Origin: Opitutia bacterium UBA977
GTDB lineage: Bacteria; Verrucomicrobiota; Verrucomicrobiia; Opitutales; Coraliomargaritaceae
DNA length: 22,536 nt
Assembly (NCBI GenBank): GCA_002292345.1
Contig: DBBT01000105.1
Coordinates: 8,047 to 30,582 of the forward strand
Reading direction: 5' to 3'
Shown here: positions 1-7,686 of the stretch, one piece after another
Layout of the letters: the number at the start of each line of letters is the position of its first letter
Numbering within the stretch: position 1 is the first letter of the stretch
Program-made: the position numbers and the translations under genes
Notes under the pieces: model-generated
Database searches by the model: none
Seen by the model: the letters and a program-made list of their open reading frames with translations, nothing else
What the model was told of the DNA's origin: nothing

Positions 1-425
1 TTTTTAGGAGCTGCTTTTTTGACTGCCTTCTTTTTAACAGCCTTTTTGGCTGGAGCTTTTTTAGCGATTTTCTTGGTCGCTTTCTTAGTCGTTGTTTTTT
101 TCTTAGGCATAGTTTGTTGGGGGTTAAAATCCGATAATTCGGCTGGTAGAGACTCGAGCGCTGCTCGCAACAATTCACCCACGCTCACCTTCTTCTGTTT
201 GCTCAAGCGGGTAAGTCGCTGACGAAGCTCTGAAGATAAACGTACGGAGATCTGGCGATGAGGAGATATTTTCAGATTAATATCTGAAGAATCAAAAACA
301 CTCACGGCATAGCGAACAACTTCGCTAAGTGAGCGTGCTCCGACTTTCTTTTGTAGCTGCTTGAGCTTATCAAGCAGTTCTTGTTGGAGGTCGAAAGTTA
401 AGGGACTAGTAGTTCCGCTACTCAT
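1..425 (-). CDS. Tandem ribbon-helix-helix-like DNA-binding protein with Lys-rich histone-like tail (partial, 3' end off window)
   Basis: The frame opens at ATG 423-425 on the minus strand and runs off the left edge without a stop, giving 141 visible codons. Residues 9-44 read as one strand-helix-helix unit (LTFDL, then helices ending in VVRYAVSVF). Residues 58-93 read as a second (QISVRLSSEL, then VSVGELLRAALESL). The second looks very like CopG/Arc-type ribbon-helix-helix families. From residue 106 the chain is a tail of repeated KKA, KKT and KKV units, with 17 lysines in the 36 visible residues and no acidic residue, like AlgP or histone H1-like tails. Met106 could be an internal start, but it has no Shine-Dalgarno site and the frame is continuous. 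A 12-bp palindrome lies 6 nt upstream of the ATG. Role inferred: nucleoid-associated protein or autoregulated repressor. The family assignment comes from pattern reading, not a search. Confidence 0.75.
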   Translation of the reverse strand, partial: MSSGTTSPLTFDLQQELLDKLKQLQKKVGARSLSEVVRYAVSVFDSSDINLKISPHRQISVRLSSELRQRLTRLSKQKKVSVGELLRAALESLPAELSDFNPQQTMPKKKTTTKKATKKIAKKAPAKKAVKKKAVKKAAPK

Positions 426-431
426 AATTGC

Positions 432-443
432 GTCGCATGCGAC
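432..443. promoter_or_regulatory. Perfect 12-bp palindrome, candidate operator
   Basis: GTCGCATGCGAC is a perfect palindrome 6 nt upstream of the ATG at 425, where a ribosome binding site would sit. A TTGACA hexamer (minus strand, 473-478) lies about 30 nt further upstream, with no convincing -10 box. Ribbon-helix-helix proteins often bind short palindromes in their own promoters, so autoregulation is plausible. That role is inference. Confidence 0.4.
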
Positions 444-527
444 ACGAGCGAAAATGCAAAGTGTAACAACAATGTCAATACAATAGATTTATAGAAATAT
501 CCTCGTAAAAAATTAGTCACATTAAAC

Positions 528-1463
528 TTACAGCACATCAAAAAGTGCCGCAGAAATCTCTGGGACATTCGTGTCACATTCGCGATTAAAAACCGCGGCA
601 TCGAAAATTAAACCAACGCTTGCTTCCTTAACTTTAAAACCAGTGGAGCCTTGGACTTTACCACGGTCGACATCAGACAATACGATTTCTTTTACAATAT
701 ACTGACCCTGCACTTTCTGAAAGCTTCTTAGCGTGAACTCCGAACGTGGCTCACCATCCACACCAAAAACTTTAACTCCAAGTAACCCATAATACATATC
801 GTCTAAAGCGATCTGCACGCCCGAGATTCCATGCCGAGCAGACAATGAGCCTTGAGGTGGCTTCATAAGAAAACGCTGCCCAATGCGGCTCAAGATATTC
901 GCGGGCCCCTTATATGTATAGTCATCCCAATAGATGAATGGCATTTGCAAATCAAAGGGGGTATAAATCACACCATCAAAGATAGGCTCAAACAACGCCC
1001 CATCTTCAATGCGCGCAAATGGTGCGTCAGCGCCATGACGTATCCATACTTCAGGCGAAATCCCGTTTTGCACAATCAAATCAATTGGAGAAACCTCAAC
1101 GGTCTCACCCCGCTTCACCGGTTCTGGATATAATTGAAACCGGCTGACAGGTCCACGCTCATTCCAAGAACCAAACATGACGCCATTATATCTGACAGTT
1201 CTACTGCTCCCTCTCGGTTTATGCTCTAACTGAAACTTAAAACAAAAATCACCATTCAAGCGTTGCGCTCGAAAAGACGCGATGCGCTTGGCTCCCTCCT
1301 CTGCATCAATCTTCTCCATAATGGATGGTCGCGGTGCACTATCTCCAGCTCGCTGGGCATGAGAGACACTAGGCAACCAGGCATAGAAAAGGCCAGCTGC
1401 GGTAAAACCGAGAACAGCTGACCTTCGTCTAAAGGAAATTTTAGGTGTCTTGATGGAATGCAT
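528..1463 (-). CDS. Exported protein, possibly LolA-like/outer-membrane lipoprotein-sorting-related
   Basis: This 311-residue protein has an N-terminal export signal: a basic start, FRRRSAVLGF at residues 11-20, a hydrophobic stretch to about residue 30, and a likely cleavage after SHA (residue 36). The arginine run followed by SAVL resembles a twin-arginine (Tat) signal. The mature part is soluble and beta-rich, with no membrane helix. The MPFIYWDDYTYKGP segment and general layout recall periplasmic LolA/LolB-fold proteins annotated as outer-membrane lipoprotein-sorting in related bacteria. I recognise this only by pattern, so the function stays unproven. The ATG overlaps the secG stop as TAATG, which points to translational coupling and co-transcription with secG. 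The start is well fixed by that overlap and by the signal peptide. No terminator is visible after the stop at 528. Confidence 0.7.
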   Translation of the reverse strand: MHSIKTPKISFRRRSAVLGFTAAGLFYAWLPSVSHAQRAGDSAPRPSIMEKIDAEEGAKRIASFRAQRLNGDFCFKFQLEHKPRGSSRTVRYNGVMFGSWNERGPVSRFQLYPEPVKRGETVEVSPIDLIVQNGISPEVWIRHGADAPFARIEDGALFEPIFDGVIYTPFDLQMPFIYWDDYTYKGPANILSRIGQRFLMKPPQGSLSARHGISGVQIALDDMYYGLLGVKVFGVDGEPRSEFTLRSFQKVQGQYIVKEIVLSDVDRGKVQGSTGFKVKEASVGLIFDAAVFNRECDTNVPEISAALFDVL

Positions 1464-1963
1464 TAATTTGAAGTTGGCACAGTCTCAGTCGTCGACGCCT
1501 CTGCGTCAACAGCTGGAGTAACCACTTCAACAGACTCGACCATCGTTTCAATTGCTCCCGCTGCGTCTTCGACGACAGCAACAACATCTTCAACCACAGC
1601 GCCACCCGTACCCTCAACGGCAGACTCTTCATTCTCAGCTACAACAGACTCAGTGGCCGGGGCCAGCTCTTCAGCGCTAATTAATTCACCCGCACTGACG
1701 ATCTGTGTACGATTGGAAGCCTCAGATTGATACATAAGAAACAAGCCCAATGCCACTAAGAAGAAAGCAATAATACCATAAATAGTGCCCTTAATCAGTA
1801 TACTGCTGGTATCCGAACCAAATGCCGACTCAGCTGCACCACCTCCAAGCGCCGCTCCCATACCTCCGCTCTGGCTAGTGCGTTGCATCAAGACCAGCAA
1901 GATGACGAAAGCAGAAATAAGAATAAGAACTAGAGTGAGAAGGCTAATGAATAATGCGCTCAT
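1463..1963 (-). CDS. secG: Protein translocase subunit SecG with long acidic C-terminal tail
   Basis: SecG is the small inner-membrane subunit that assists the SecYE channel during SecA-driven export. Two membrane helices are visible, at about residues 4-25 and 56-78. The family's cytoplasmic loop lies between them, with [16 protein letters not shown] at residues 27-42 and the AFGS element at 47-50. Family members are usually about 70-120 residues; this one is 166. The extra length is a tail (79-166) rich in Ala, Val, Glu and Thr. The chosen ATG starts exactly at the first helix. The frame stays open 57 codons further upstream, but that part is not SecG-like. The stop overlaps the start of the exported-protein gene by one base. 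Confidence 0.92.
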   Translation of the reverse strand: MSALFISLLTLVLILISAFVILLVLMQRTSQSGGMGAALGGGAAESAFGSDTSSILIKGTIYGIIAFFLVALGLFLMYQSEASNRTQIVSAGELISAEELAPATESVVAENEESAVEGTGGAVVEDVVAVVEDAAGAIETMVESVEVVTPAVDAEASTTETVPTSN

Positions 1964-2150
1964 AAAATATCGCGGATGGGAATTAGAAAAGCTTGCTAAA
2001 TTGCGCAGTGAGCACCCGAGTTCAAGCGATAAATTCAACAGAAACGGCTCTAGAGCCAGAAAAAGCCACTGGATCTGATGGCGTCTCCTTATATAATTGA
2101 TAAAATTCGCTTTGACAGTCGCCCCTGACTGCATTTTCTGATGCGCACAA

Positions 2151-2399
2151 ATGGAAAACGTACCTTACCAAAAACTACTCACTAAAGGCCACATTGCTCT
2201 TGGAGCGATCCTCACTCTTGGAGTCTTCATCCTAATGTCGTTTCTATTGCGCCCATTTACTTTCTCAACTAACCCTACAGTTGCACAGCTACAGGCTTGC
2301 TTCACCGCGATCCCGATCAGTGCAACCTTCTGGCTTGCGTGCCACATGTTTATGCTCGTCTTGGTCGATCAGCGTAAGCGCAACAAAGAAGGTAAGTAG
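2151..2399 (+). CDS. Small membrane protein of unknown function
   Basis: This 82-residue protein is not recognised as a named family. It has two hydrophobic stretches, about residues 15-34 ([18 protein letters not shown]) and 50-72 ([20 protein letters not shown]), with a short basic C-terminus ([10 protein letters not shown]). The predicted form is a helical hairpin in the inner membrane. It is transcribed divergently from secG and is followed 25 bp later by a good rho-independent terminator, which supports a real single-gene unit. TTGACA at 2112-2117 could be a -35 box, but no clear -10 follows. The ATG has no Shine-Dalgarno site, like most genes here. No function can be assigned. Confidence 0.7.
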   Translation: MENVPYQKLLTKGHIALGAILTLGVFILMSFLLRPFTFSTNPTVAQLQACFTAIPISATFWLACHMFMLVLVDQRKRNKEGK

Positions 2400-2424
2400 A
2401 TTAAGCTCTAGATAATTTTCAGAC

Positions 2425-2460
2425 AAGGCCGCATCCTGCACACAGAATGTGGCCTTTTTT
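2425..2460 (+). terminator. Rho-independent terminator after the small membrane protein gene
   Basis: A 10-bp stem, AAGGCCGCAT paired with ATGTGGCCTT (one G-U pair), closes a 12-nt loop and runs into a TTTTTT tract. It lies 25 bp after the stop of the small membrane protein gene. Confidence 0.85.
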
Positions 2461-2700
2461 ATGTGCCTGCGCTGGCGCAATACCAGAGAAGGCATTTATT
2501 TGAGACTCTACCAAAGGCGGCAGTCAGCAGACCTAGCGGCGAGCATGAGAAATCGAATCACTAGGAGGGACGACCTCCGCGTCGTCCGCATTGCCTCTGA
2601 ACTTACCGGTTGCCGTCACCACGGAGCCGTGGCCTTGCCCATCTTAGGAGGCGGCCATGTAATGAAGTGGGCGGCTCCTCGACAATGCGGGACAGAGCGA
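2461..2700. repeat. Palindrome-rich intergenic region, REP-like
   Basis: I see no credible gene in this 240-bp gap between the terminator and the tatC stop. It is GC-rich and holds compact palindromes. GGACGAC (2568-2574) pairs with GTCGTCC (2581-2587) around a 6-nt loop. CCACGG and CCGTGG (2619-2632) flank a 2-nt loop. A looser AGGAG...CTCCT pair follows near the right end. This looks like a dispersed REP-type element. Its copy number cannot be judged from one window. An open plus-strand frame across it is compositional. Confidence 0.5.
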
Positions 2701-3585
2701 TTATTCCTCGGCCTCAAGCTCTGCTAATTCAGCTGCACGGCGTTTCTTCTCAATATGCGTACCGACCAAAATAGCCAGTTCGTAGAGTCCATATAGAATT
2801 CCTGTCGTCAGCGGCAAAGATAAAAAGTCACCTCCAGGAGTTAGCAGCGCCGCAAAGATCATCGTCCCGACGAAAACCGCCCGACGAATCGCCTTCAGCT
2901 TCTCAACCGCTAACACTTGTATGAAGATTAAGATTACTATAATTAGCGGAAATTGAAAGATCGCGCCCGTCGCCAAGGAAAACCAGACGACCATGCTATA
3001 ATATTCCGACGCGGCCAACAGCACCTGAAAGCCCATCACTTGGTTGAACTTAACTGAGAAAGCCAACGTAAGCGGTAGAATCCCATAAAATGCGACCGCC
3101 ACCCCTGAAAGGAATAAGACAAATGCAGCGAAACAAGCGGGACGCACCACTTTACGCTCTCGATCCGTCAACCCCGGAGCAATGAAGCACGCCATAAAAT
3201 ACAGAACAAAAGGCATCGACAGCACTAAGCCCCCTAACAACGCAATCTGAATAAAAACCGAAAAGACACCCATCGGCTTATACGTAATCAATTTCTCTCC
3301 GACCAATTCTGCCGACCCATAAGCCTCAATCAAAGGCATCTGTAGAAATGCACCAACGTAAGGCATTAAACAACCAACGATGACTACACCGAGAAGAAAC
3401 GCTAAAATACTACGGCCGACCGTCCAACGGAAATCCTCCAGATGCTCCAAGAAGGACATTCCGCTCTCTTCCGAATCTGGCTCTAACTCATCATCCCAAT
3501 TAAACTCATCTTCGCCACTGTTTGAAAACTCATCTTCGCCACTGTTTGAAAAATCGTCTTCGTCACTGTTTGGATATTCCGTCAT
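2701..3585 (-). CDS. tatC: Sec-independent protein translocase subunit TatC with acidic N-terminal repeat
   Basis: TatC is the receptor of the twin-arginine translocase in the inner membrane. It recognises RR signal peptides and works with TatA/TatB, neither of which is in this window. The 294-residue product carries the family's opening signature FLEHLEDFR at residues 45-53, six membrane helices, the periplasmic DRERKVVRP region, and the closing [11 protein letters not shown] loop before the last helix. Residues 1-42 are an unusual acidic extension: 18 Asp/Glu and no Lys or Arg, built from an imperfect 8-residue repeat (SNSGEDEF). The chosen ATG at 3583-3585 begins this extension. A further in-frame upstream start (to 3657) would add 24 residues unlike TatC. 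The gene is divergent from ppdK. Confidence 0.93.
   Translation of the reverse strand: MTEYPNSDEDDFSNSGEDEFSNSGEDEFNWDDELEPDSEESGMSFLEHLEDFRWTVGRSILAFLLGVVIVGCLMPYVGAFLQMPLIEAYGSAELVGEKLITYKPMGVFSVFIQIALLGGLVLSMPFVLYFMACFIAPGLTDRERKVVRPACFAAFVLFLSGVAVAFYGILPLTLAFSVKFNQVMGFQVLLAASEYYSMVVWFSLATGAIFQFPLIIVILIFIQVLAVEKLKAIRRAVFVGTMIFAALLTPGGDFLSLPLTTGILYGLYELAILVGTHIEKKRRAAELAELEAEE
3503..3574 (-). repeat. Three tandem 24-bp units inside tatC
   Basis: Two 24-bp units (3503-3526 and 3527-3550) are identical and a third (3551-3574) is diverged. In frame they encode an 8-residue acidic repeat in the N-terminal extension of TatC. A unit length divisible by three lets copy number change without breaking the frame. 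Confidence 0.9.
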
Positions 3586-3683
3586 AAATATAACATACTT
3601 TTGAATAACACCACAGTGTAACCGCAACACTGAAAATGCGCCGAATAAATAAATCACTCAATCAGACCGATGGCTCGGCTTCT

Positions 3684-3719
3684 AATCCATTGACAGACAT
3701 GGCGAAATTCATTTGCTAC
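3684..3719 (+). promoter_or_regulatory. Candidate ppdK promoter
   Basis: TTGACA at 3690-3695 is followed after 17-18 bp by a weak -10-like TTGCTA/TGCTAC at 3713-3719, about 77 bp before the ppdK ATG. The 18 bp starting at 3684 recur with 2 differences at 9192-9209 upstream of the PpiD-like gene. The -35 is convincing; the -10 is not. Confidence 0.4.
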
Positions 3720-3731
3720 ACGATTTCCGCC

Positions 3732-3765
3732 TGCTGAGAAGATTCAAAAATGAATTATCTCAGCA
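3732..3765 (+). promoter_or_regulatory. Leader hairpin upstream of ppdK
   Basis: TGCTGAGA (3732-3739) pairs with TCTCAGCA (3758-3765), and ATTCA (3742-3746) pairs with TGAAT (3751-3755) around an AAAA loop. One A-A mismatch and one G-U pair lie between the two helices. It ends 30 nt before the ppdK start and has no T tract, so it is not a terminator in this direction. It could be a leader stem-loop affecting stability or translation, or an operator at DNA level. Confidence 0.55.
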
Positions 3766-3795
3766 ATCAACTCGATCCAAATTAGGTCGTTTCTT

Positions 3796-6555
3796 ATGCC
3801 AGCTAAAAAAGCAAAAAAAGTCACAAAAAAAGTAGCCAAGCGCACAGTCGCGAAGGCAATTAAATACAGCTACGACTTCGGTCAAAAAACTGATGGTAGC
3901 TCCAAACTCAGGGAACTTCTGGGTGGTAAGGGTGCCAATCTCGCTGAGATGGCCCGCATTGGTCTGCCTGTGCCGCCAGGCTTCACAATCACCACCGAGG
4001 TCTGCTCTTACTTTTACGACAACGGTCGCAAATATCCTAAGACACTCGCAGCTGAAGTGAAAGCTTCGGTTGCTGTGATCGAAAAGGAAGTTGGCAAAAA
4101 GCTCGGCGCGGAAAAGAACCCGCTCCTTCTCTCCGTTCGCTCCGGCGCTCGCGAGTCCATGCCTGGCATGATGGATACCATTCTGAACCTTGGTCTCAAC
4201 GACAAGACAGTTAAGGCACTCGCTAAAGAATCTGGCAACCCAGCATTCGCTTACGATTGCTATCGTCGCTTCATCCAAATGTATGGCGATGTCGTCATGG
4301 GCGTTCAAGCGATCAACGAAAACGACCACTGCCCATTCGAAGCGATCCTCGAGAAGGTCCGCAGCGAAGCTGGTGTTGAACTCGACAATGAGCTTACAGC
4401 TGCTGACCTCAAAGAGCTGATCAAGCGCTACAAAGCAGTCATCAAACAACGTACTGGCACCGCTTTCCCACAAGATGCTTACGAGCAACTCTGGGGTTCC
4501 GTCAGCGCCGTGTTCAACTCATGGCAAAATGAGCGCGCGACACTCTACCGCCAGAAATACGGCATCCCAGCAGCATGGGGCACCGCTGTTAACGTTCAGG
4601 CGATGGTCTTTGGTAATATGGGTGACAGTTGCGCAACTGGTGTTGCTTTCACACGTGACCCTGCAAATGGTGAGAAAGTCTTCTACGGCGAATATCTCAT
4701 CAATGCTCAAGGCGAAGACGTTGTGGCAGGTATTCGAACTCCTAATCCGATTGCACAGCTCAAGGACGAAATGCCACACGCGCACGCTGACCTCGAAGTC
4801 GTTCGTAAAAAACTCGAAAAGCACTTCAAAGACATGCAAGACTTCGAGTTTACCGTTGAAGACGGTAAACTATGGATGCTGCAGACTCGTAATGGCAAGC
4901 GCACTGGCCTCGCGGCAGTTCGTATCGCAGTTGAGCTGGTTAAAGAAAGGCTGATCGATCAAAAGACTGCACTACTTAAGATCCCTGCGGACTCGATCTC
5001 TTCCCTGCTAGTTGCGGTCTTCGACCCAGTTGCAGTGAAGAAGGCAAAAGTCCTGACAACTGGTCTTCCAGCTGGTCCAGGTGCTGCCTCTGGTAAGATC
5101 TGCTTTACCGCCCCAGAAGCTGAAGCAGTTGCTGCTCAAGGTGGTCGCGCAATCCTTTGCCGTGTTGAAACAACTCCAGAAGACCTTCGAGGCATGATCG
5201 CAGCGGATGGTATTCTTACCTCTCGTGGCGGTGTTTCTTCTCATGCAGCACTGGTTGCTCGTCAGATGAACAAGGTCTGCGTCTGTGGCGCGTCTGCAGT
5301 TATCATCAACTACGGTGCTGAAACACTCAAAATCGGCAACAAAGTATTCAGGAACGGCGACGATATTTCTATCGATGGCACAACTGGTGAAATCTTCGCT
5401 GGTGCAGTTGCAACCGCTCCCTCTGAAGTTGACCAAGTGCTCAACGGCAAGTTGAAAGCCAAAGACAGCTATACATTCCAAATGTATGCCCAAGTGATGA
5501 AGTGGGCTGACAAACATCGCAAGATGGGCGTTCGCACAAATGCTGACTCTCCTGAGCAAGCCATTTCCGCGATCGCTTACGGCGCTCAAGGTATCGGACT
5601 TTGCCGCACAGAACACATGTTCTTCGAAGGTGATCGCATCACATTCATGCGCCAGATGATTCTTGCAACTGACGAAAAAGAGCGCCGTGCAGCACTCAAG
5701 AAGCTTCTTCCATTCCAACGCAAGGACTTCTCAGGTCTCTTCAAGGCAATGGGTGGCCTTCCTGTCACAGTTCGGCTACTTGACCCACCTCTGCACGAGT
5801 TCCTCCCTCACGACGAATCCTCCAAGCGTGAGCTTGCGAATTCCCTCGGCGTAAATGTTGACGTGATCTCAAACCGCGTGCACGCACTCCACGAATCCAA
5901 CCCAATGCTTGGCCACCGTGGTTGCCGTCTTGGCATTTCCTATCCGGAAATCACCGAGATGCAATCCCGTGCGATATTCGAAGCTGCTGCAGCTTGCTAC
6001 AAGCTCAAGAAGCCAATCAAGGTGATTCCTGAAGTCATGATTCCTCTCGTCGGCTTCGCTGATGAGCTCAAAAATCAAGTCGCAGTGGTTCACCGCGTAG
6101 CGGCTGAAGTCATGGAGAAGAAGGGCATTAAGTTCAAATACCTCGTCGGCACAATGATCGAAGTCCCTCGCGGCGCTTTGACCGCTGATGAGATTGCTGA
6201 AACTGCAGAATTCTTCAGTTTCGGAACCAATGACCTGACTCAGACTGGTCTCGGCATGAGCCGTGATGATGCAGGCACATTCCTTGGCAATTATAAGGAT
6301 CTCGATATCCTTCCACAAAACCCATTCGCATCCATCGATGCGGGGGGCGTTGGCCAACTCGTTGAAATCGGTGCGCAAAAGGGTCGTAAGACTAAGAAGA
6401 ACTTGAAGCTCGGCGTTTGCGGCGAGCATGGTGGCGATCCAGCTTCCATCGAGTTCTTCCACAATGTCGGCCTCGACTATGTTAGCTGCTCGCCCCCTCG
6501 CGTACCAGTTGCTCGCCTCTCAGCTGCACAAGCAGCACTCAAGGCGAAGCAGTAG
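3796..6555 (+). CDS. ppdK: Pyruvate, phosphate dikinase with Lys-rich N-terminal extension
   Basis: PPDK interconverts pyruvate + ATP + phosphate and PEP + AMP + pyrophosphate in the cytosol, linking glycolysis and gluconeogenesis. All three domains are present. The ATP-grasp domain carries [11 protein letters not shown] and [16 protein letters not shown]. The swivelling domain carries the phospho-carrier [14 protein letters not shown], with His483. The PEP/pyruvate barrel carries [23 protein letters not shown] and the catalytic [10 protein letters not shown], with Cys875. At 919 residues it is about 40 longer than usual. Much of the excess is a basic N-terminus ([16 protein letters not shown]) before the normal beginning at about residue 23. 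The usual Thr two residues before the catalytic His is Ser481. A leader hairpin lies upstream and a strong terminator follows, so it is probably monocistronic. The upstream AGGT is a weak ribosome site. Confidence 0.97.
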   Translation: MPAKKAKKVTKKVAKRTVAKAIKYSYDFGQKTDGSSKLRELLGGKGANLAEMARIGLPVPPGFTITTEVCSYFYDNGRKYPKTLAAEVKASVAVIEKEVGKKLGAEKNPLLLSVRSGARESMPGMMDTILNLGLNDKTVKALAKESGNPAFAYDCYRRFIQMYGDVVMGVQAINENDHCPFEAILEKVRSEAGVELDNELTAADLKELIKRYKAVIKQRTGTAFPQDAYEQLWGSVSAVFNSWQNERATLYRQKYGIPAAWGTAVNVQAMVFGNMGDSCATGVAFTRDPANGEKVFYGEYLINAQGEDVVAGIRTPNPIAQLKDEMPHAHADLEVVRKKLEKHFKDMQDFEFTVEDGKLWMLQTRNGKRTGLAAVRIAVELVKERLIDQKTALLKIPADSISSLLVAVFDPVAVKKAKVLTTGLPAGPGAASGKICFTAPEAEAVAAQGGRAILCRVETTPEDLRGMIAADGILTSRGGVSSHAALVARQMNKVCVCGASAVIINYGAETLKIGNKVFRNGDDISIDGTTGEIFAGAVATAPSEVDQVLNGKLKAKDSYTFQMYAQVMKWADKHRKMGVRTNADSPEQAISAIAYGAQGIGLCRTEHMFFEGDRITFMRQMILATDEKERRAALKKLLPFQRKDFSGLFKAMGGLPVTVRLLDPPLHEFLPHDESSKRELANSLGVNVDVISNRVHALHESNPMLGHRGCRLGISYPEITEMQSRAIFEAAAACYKLKKPIKVIPEVMIPLVGFADELKNQVAVVHRVAAEVMEKKGIKFKYLVGTMIEVPRGALTADEIAETAEFFSFGTNDLTQTGLGMSRDDAGTFLGNYKDLDILPQNPFASIDAGGVGQLVEIGAQKGRKTKKNLKLGVCGEHGGDPASIEFFHNVGLDYVSCSPPRVPVARLSAAQAALKAKQ

Positions 6556-6584
6556 TCTCGGTCGAATCAGTCACATTTAAGTTC

Positions 6585-6616
6585 AAAAGCCCTTCGGTTC
6601 GCCGAAGGGCTTTTTT
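6585..6616 (+). terminator. Strong rho-independent terminator of ppdK
   Basis: AAGCCCTTCGG pairs perfectly with CCGAAGGGCTT around a TTCG tetraloop and is followed by a T run. An A tract on the left makes it potentially bidirectional. It begins 29 bp after the ppdK stop. Confidence 0.95.
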
Positions 6617-6617
6617 C

Positions 6618-6704
6618 GGCTCATCATCGAGACCAAGGAAAGGCCTAAAGGAGCGCGGGCAGGCCACCATTAAGGATTCCTTCGACACGAAATGACGATG
6701 AGCC
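6618..6704. repeat. Nested inverted repeats in the gap after ppdK
   Basis: Three pairs of arms are nested. The outer arms are 6618-6628 and 6694-6704 (10 of 11 matching). The middle arms are AAGGAA (6635-6640) and TTCCTT (6677-6682). The inner arms are GGCCT (6642-6646) and AGGCC (6661-6665), with a 14-nt loop. The right side has 11-nt unpaired spacers. It may be a small mobile palindrome or a structured RNA; no coding frame fits. Confidence 0.4.
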
Positions 6705-6766
6705 TTCTTTGTTTCACGTCATCTTAAAATTAGCGCGCATTCGAGAATCATTTATTTTCTCTTGCT

Positions 6767-6773
6767 GGAGGGG
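6767..6773 (+). promoter_or_regulatory. Shine-Dalgarno site supporting the start at 6781
   Basis: GGAGGGG lies 7 nt before the ATG at 6781 (9 nt counted from GGAGG). Clear Shine-Dalgarno sites are rare in this window, so this one is the main reason to prefer the upstream start over the ATG at 6850. Confidence 0.5.
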
Positions 6774-6780
6774 CGTTTGA

Positions 6781-7668
6781 ATGACTATTTATATGTCGTT
6801 CCAAAATTGCAGAGCTAAGCTCAGCAGTAAAGTCGCACCACTCCAAATCATGGCAGACTACTACATCCGCACACCCGACCGCGAAGAATCTCGTGGCCCC
6901 TTCGAAGCTTCACAACTTTTGACCTTAGCTGAAGCGGGCCAAATTACAGAGAACACCCTCCACTATGACGAAAGCAAAGAAGAGTGGACTCCTATTGGTC
7001 TAAACCAGCAACTCAAAGCAGAAGTTTTCCCCGAAAACGAAAAACTCTCGCTTAAAATTAATCTGCCAGAAGAAACATCCACCAAGGTCGAAAATAATCC
7101 AGCTGAGCAAGGCGGGATTAAAGTCACAGACATGCTTGCAGCAGCCGAATGCGATTCGGAGGAGACAAGTCACTTAAAAAAGAAAGAAGAAAGCTTTCAA
7201 AAAGCCGCGGCACTCTCATCAAGTAGTCTCGGAGTGATGATAATGCTCTCGGCAGTCGCCCTCCTCGCACCACATTCCTCGGTCATCAATGAAGCTATCT
7301 CAGCAGAAAAATTCAGCACGATCTTCAATTACCCATTCGTGATTGTCGGACTTTTTGACTTCATTATGGCAGCGCTCTTGTTCCTCGCCGTCACTGAGGT
7401 CTATCCACTGCTACGTGGCCGCGCCATGCTCACCCTTGGCTTTGGCATTTATGTCGGTTGGGCACTCGGCGACCCGATCATCTTAATCGCATCCGCTGCG
7501 GGTGGTTTTGGGATTTTTTACGCAACCATCGCACAAAGTTTCTCGACGATGCTCGTGGCCGTGGCTCTTGGTATCGGCGGCCACGCGATCCTTGCCTATT
7601 TAGCCATTATCGGCCACTTCGCAGGGTTTTTCGATAGCATGTATTTCGAGCTGATACCGACTAAATAA
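6781..7668 (+). CDS. GYF_2-domain integral membrane protein
   Basis: The cytoplasmic N-terminal part (residues about 24-72) is a GYF_2 (DUF4339-type) domain: YYIRTPDREESRGPF, then a leucine-rich helix and the closing DESKEEWTPI. This domain is thought to bind protein partners. A charged linker (about 73-140) follows, then four to five membrane helices between residues 145 and 290, with no catalytic motif I can see. The exact role is unknown. Two starts are possible. ATG 6781 has a GGAGGGG ribosome site but adds 23 residues unlike the domain. ATG 6850 starts directly at the domain (MADYYIRTP) but has no ribosome site. The next gene starts 18 bp after the stop, suggesting an operon with the YihY-like gene. 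Confidence 0.85.
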   Translation: MTIYMSFQNCRAKLSSKVAPLQIMADYYIRTPDREESRGPFEASQLLTLAEAGQITENTLHYDESKEEWTPIGLNQQLKAEVFPENEKLSLKINLPEETSTKVENNPAEQGGIKVTDMLAAAECDSEETSHLKKKEESFQKAAALSSSSLGVMIMLSAVALLAPHSSVINEAISAEKFSTIFNYPFVIVGLFDFIMAALLFLAVTEVYPLLRGRAMLTLGFGIYVGWALGDPIILIASAAGGFGIFYATIAQSFSTMLVAVALGIGGHAILAYLAIIGHFAGFFDSMYFELIPTK

Positions 7669-7686
7669 AATTAGTAGCTAATTATT

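Noticed and set aside
19..222. Phe/Leu-rich open frame on the plus strand
   Set aside because: It is the antisense reading of the lysine-rich tail of the minus-strand RHH protein; AAA codons read backwards as TTT give a false hydrophobic peptide.
2046..2057. GGCTCTAGAGCC palindrome upstream of secG
   Set aside because: Perfect but isolated, far from a clear promoter, and 12-bp palindromes occur by chance at this scale.
2449..2727. Open plus-strand frame of 92 codons between the terminator and tatC
   Set aside because: It starts inside the terminator, crosses palindromes and ends within tatC; composition is not protein-like.
3760..4488. Long minus-strand open frame opposite ppdK, with others at 5008-5718 and 5869-6462
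   Set aside because: Cys/Phe/Val-rich translations with no family signal; they mirror the codon usage of the well-supported ppdK gene.
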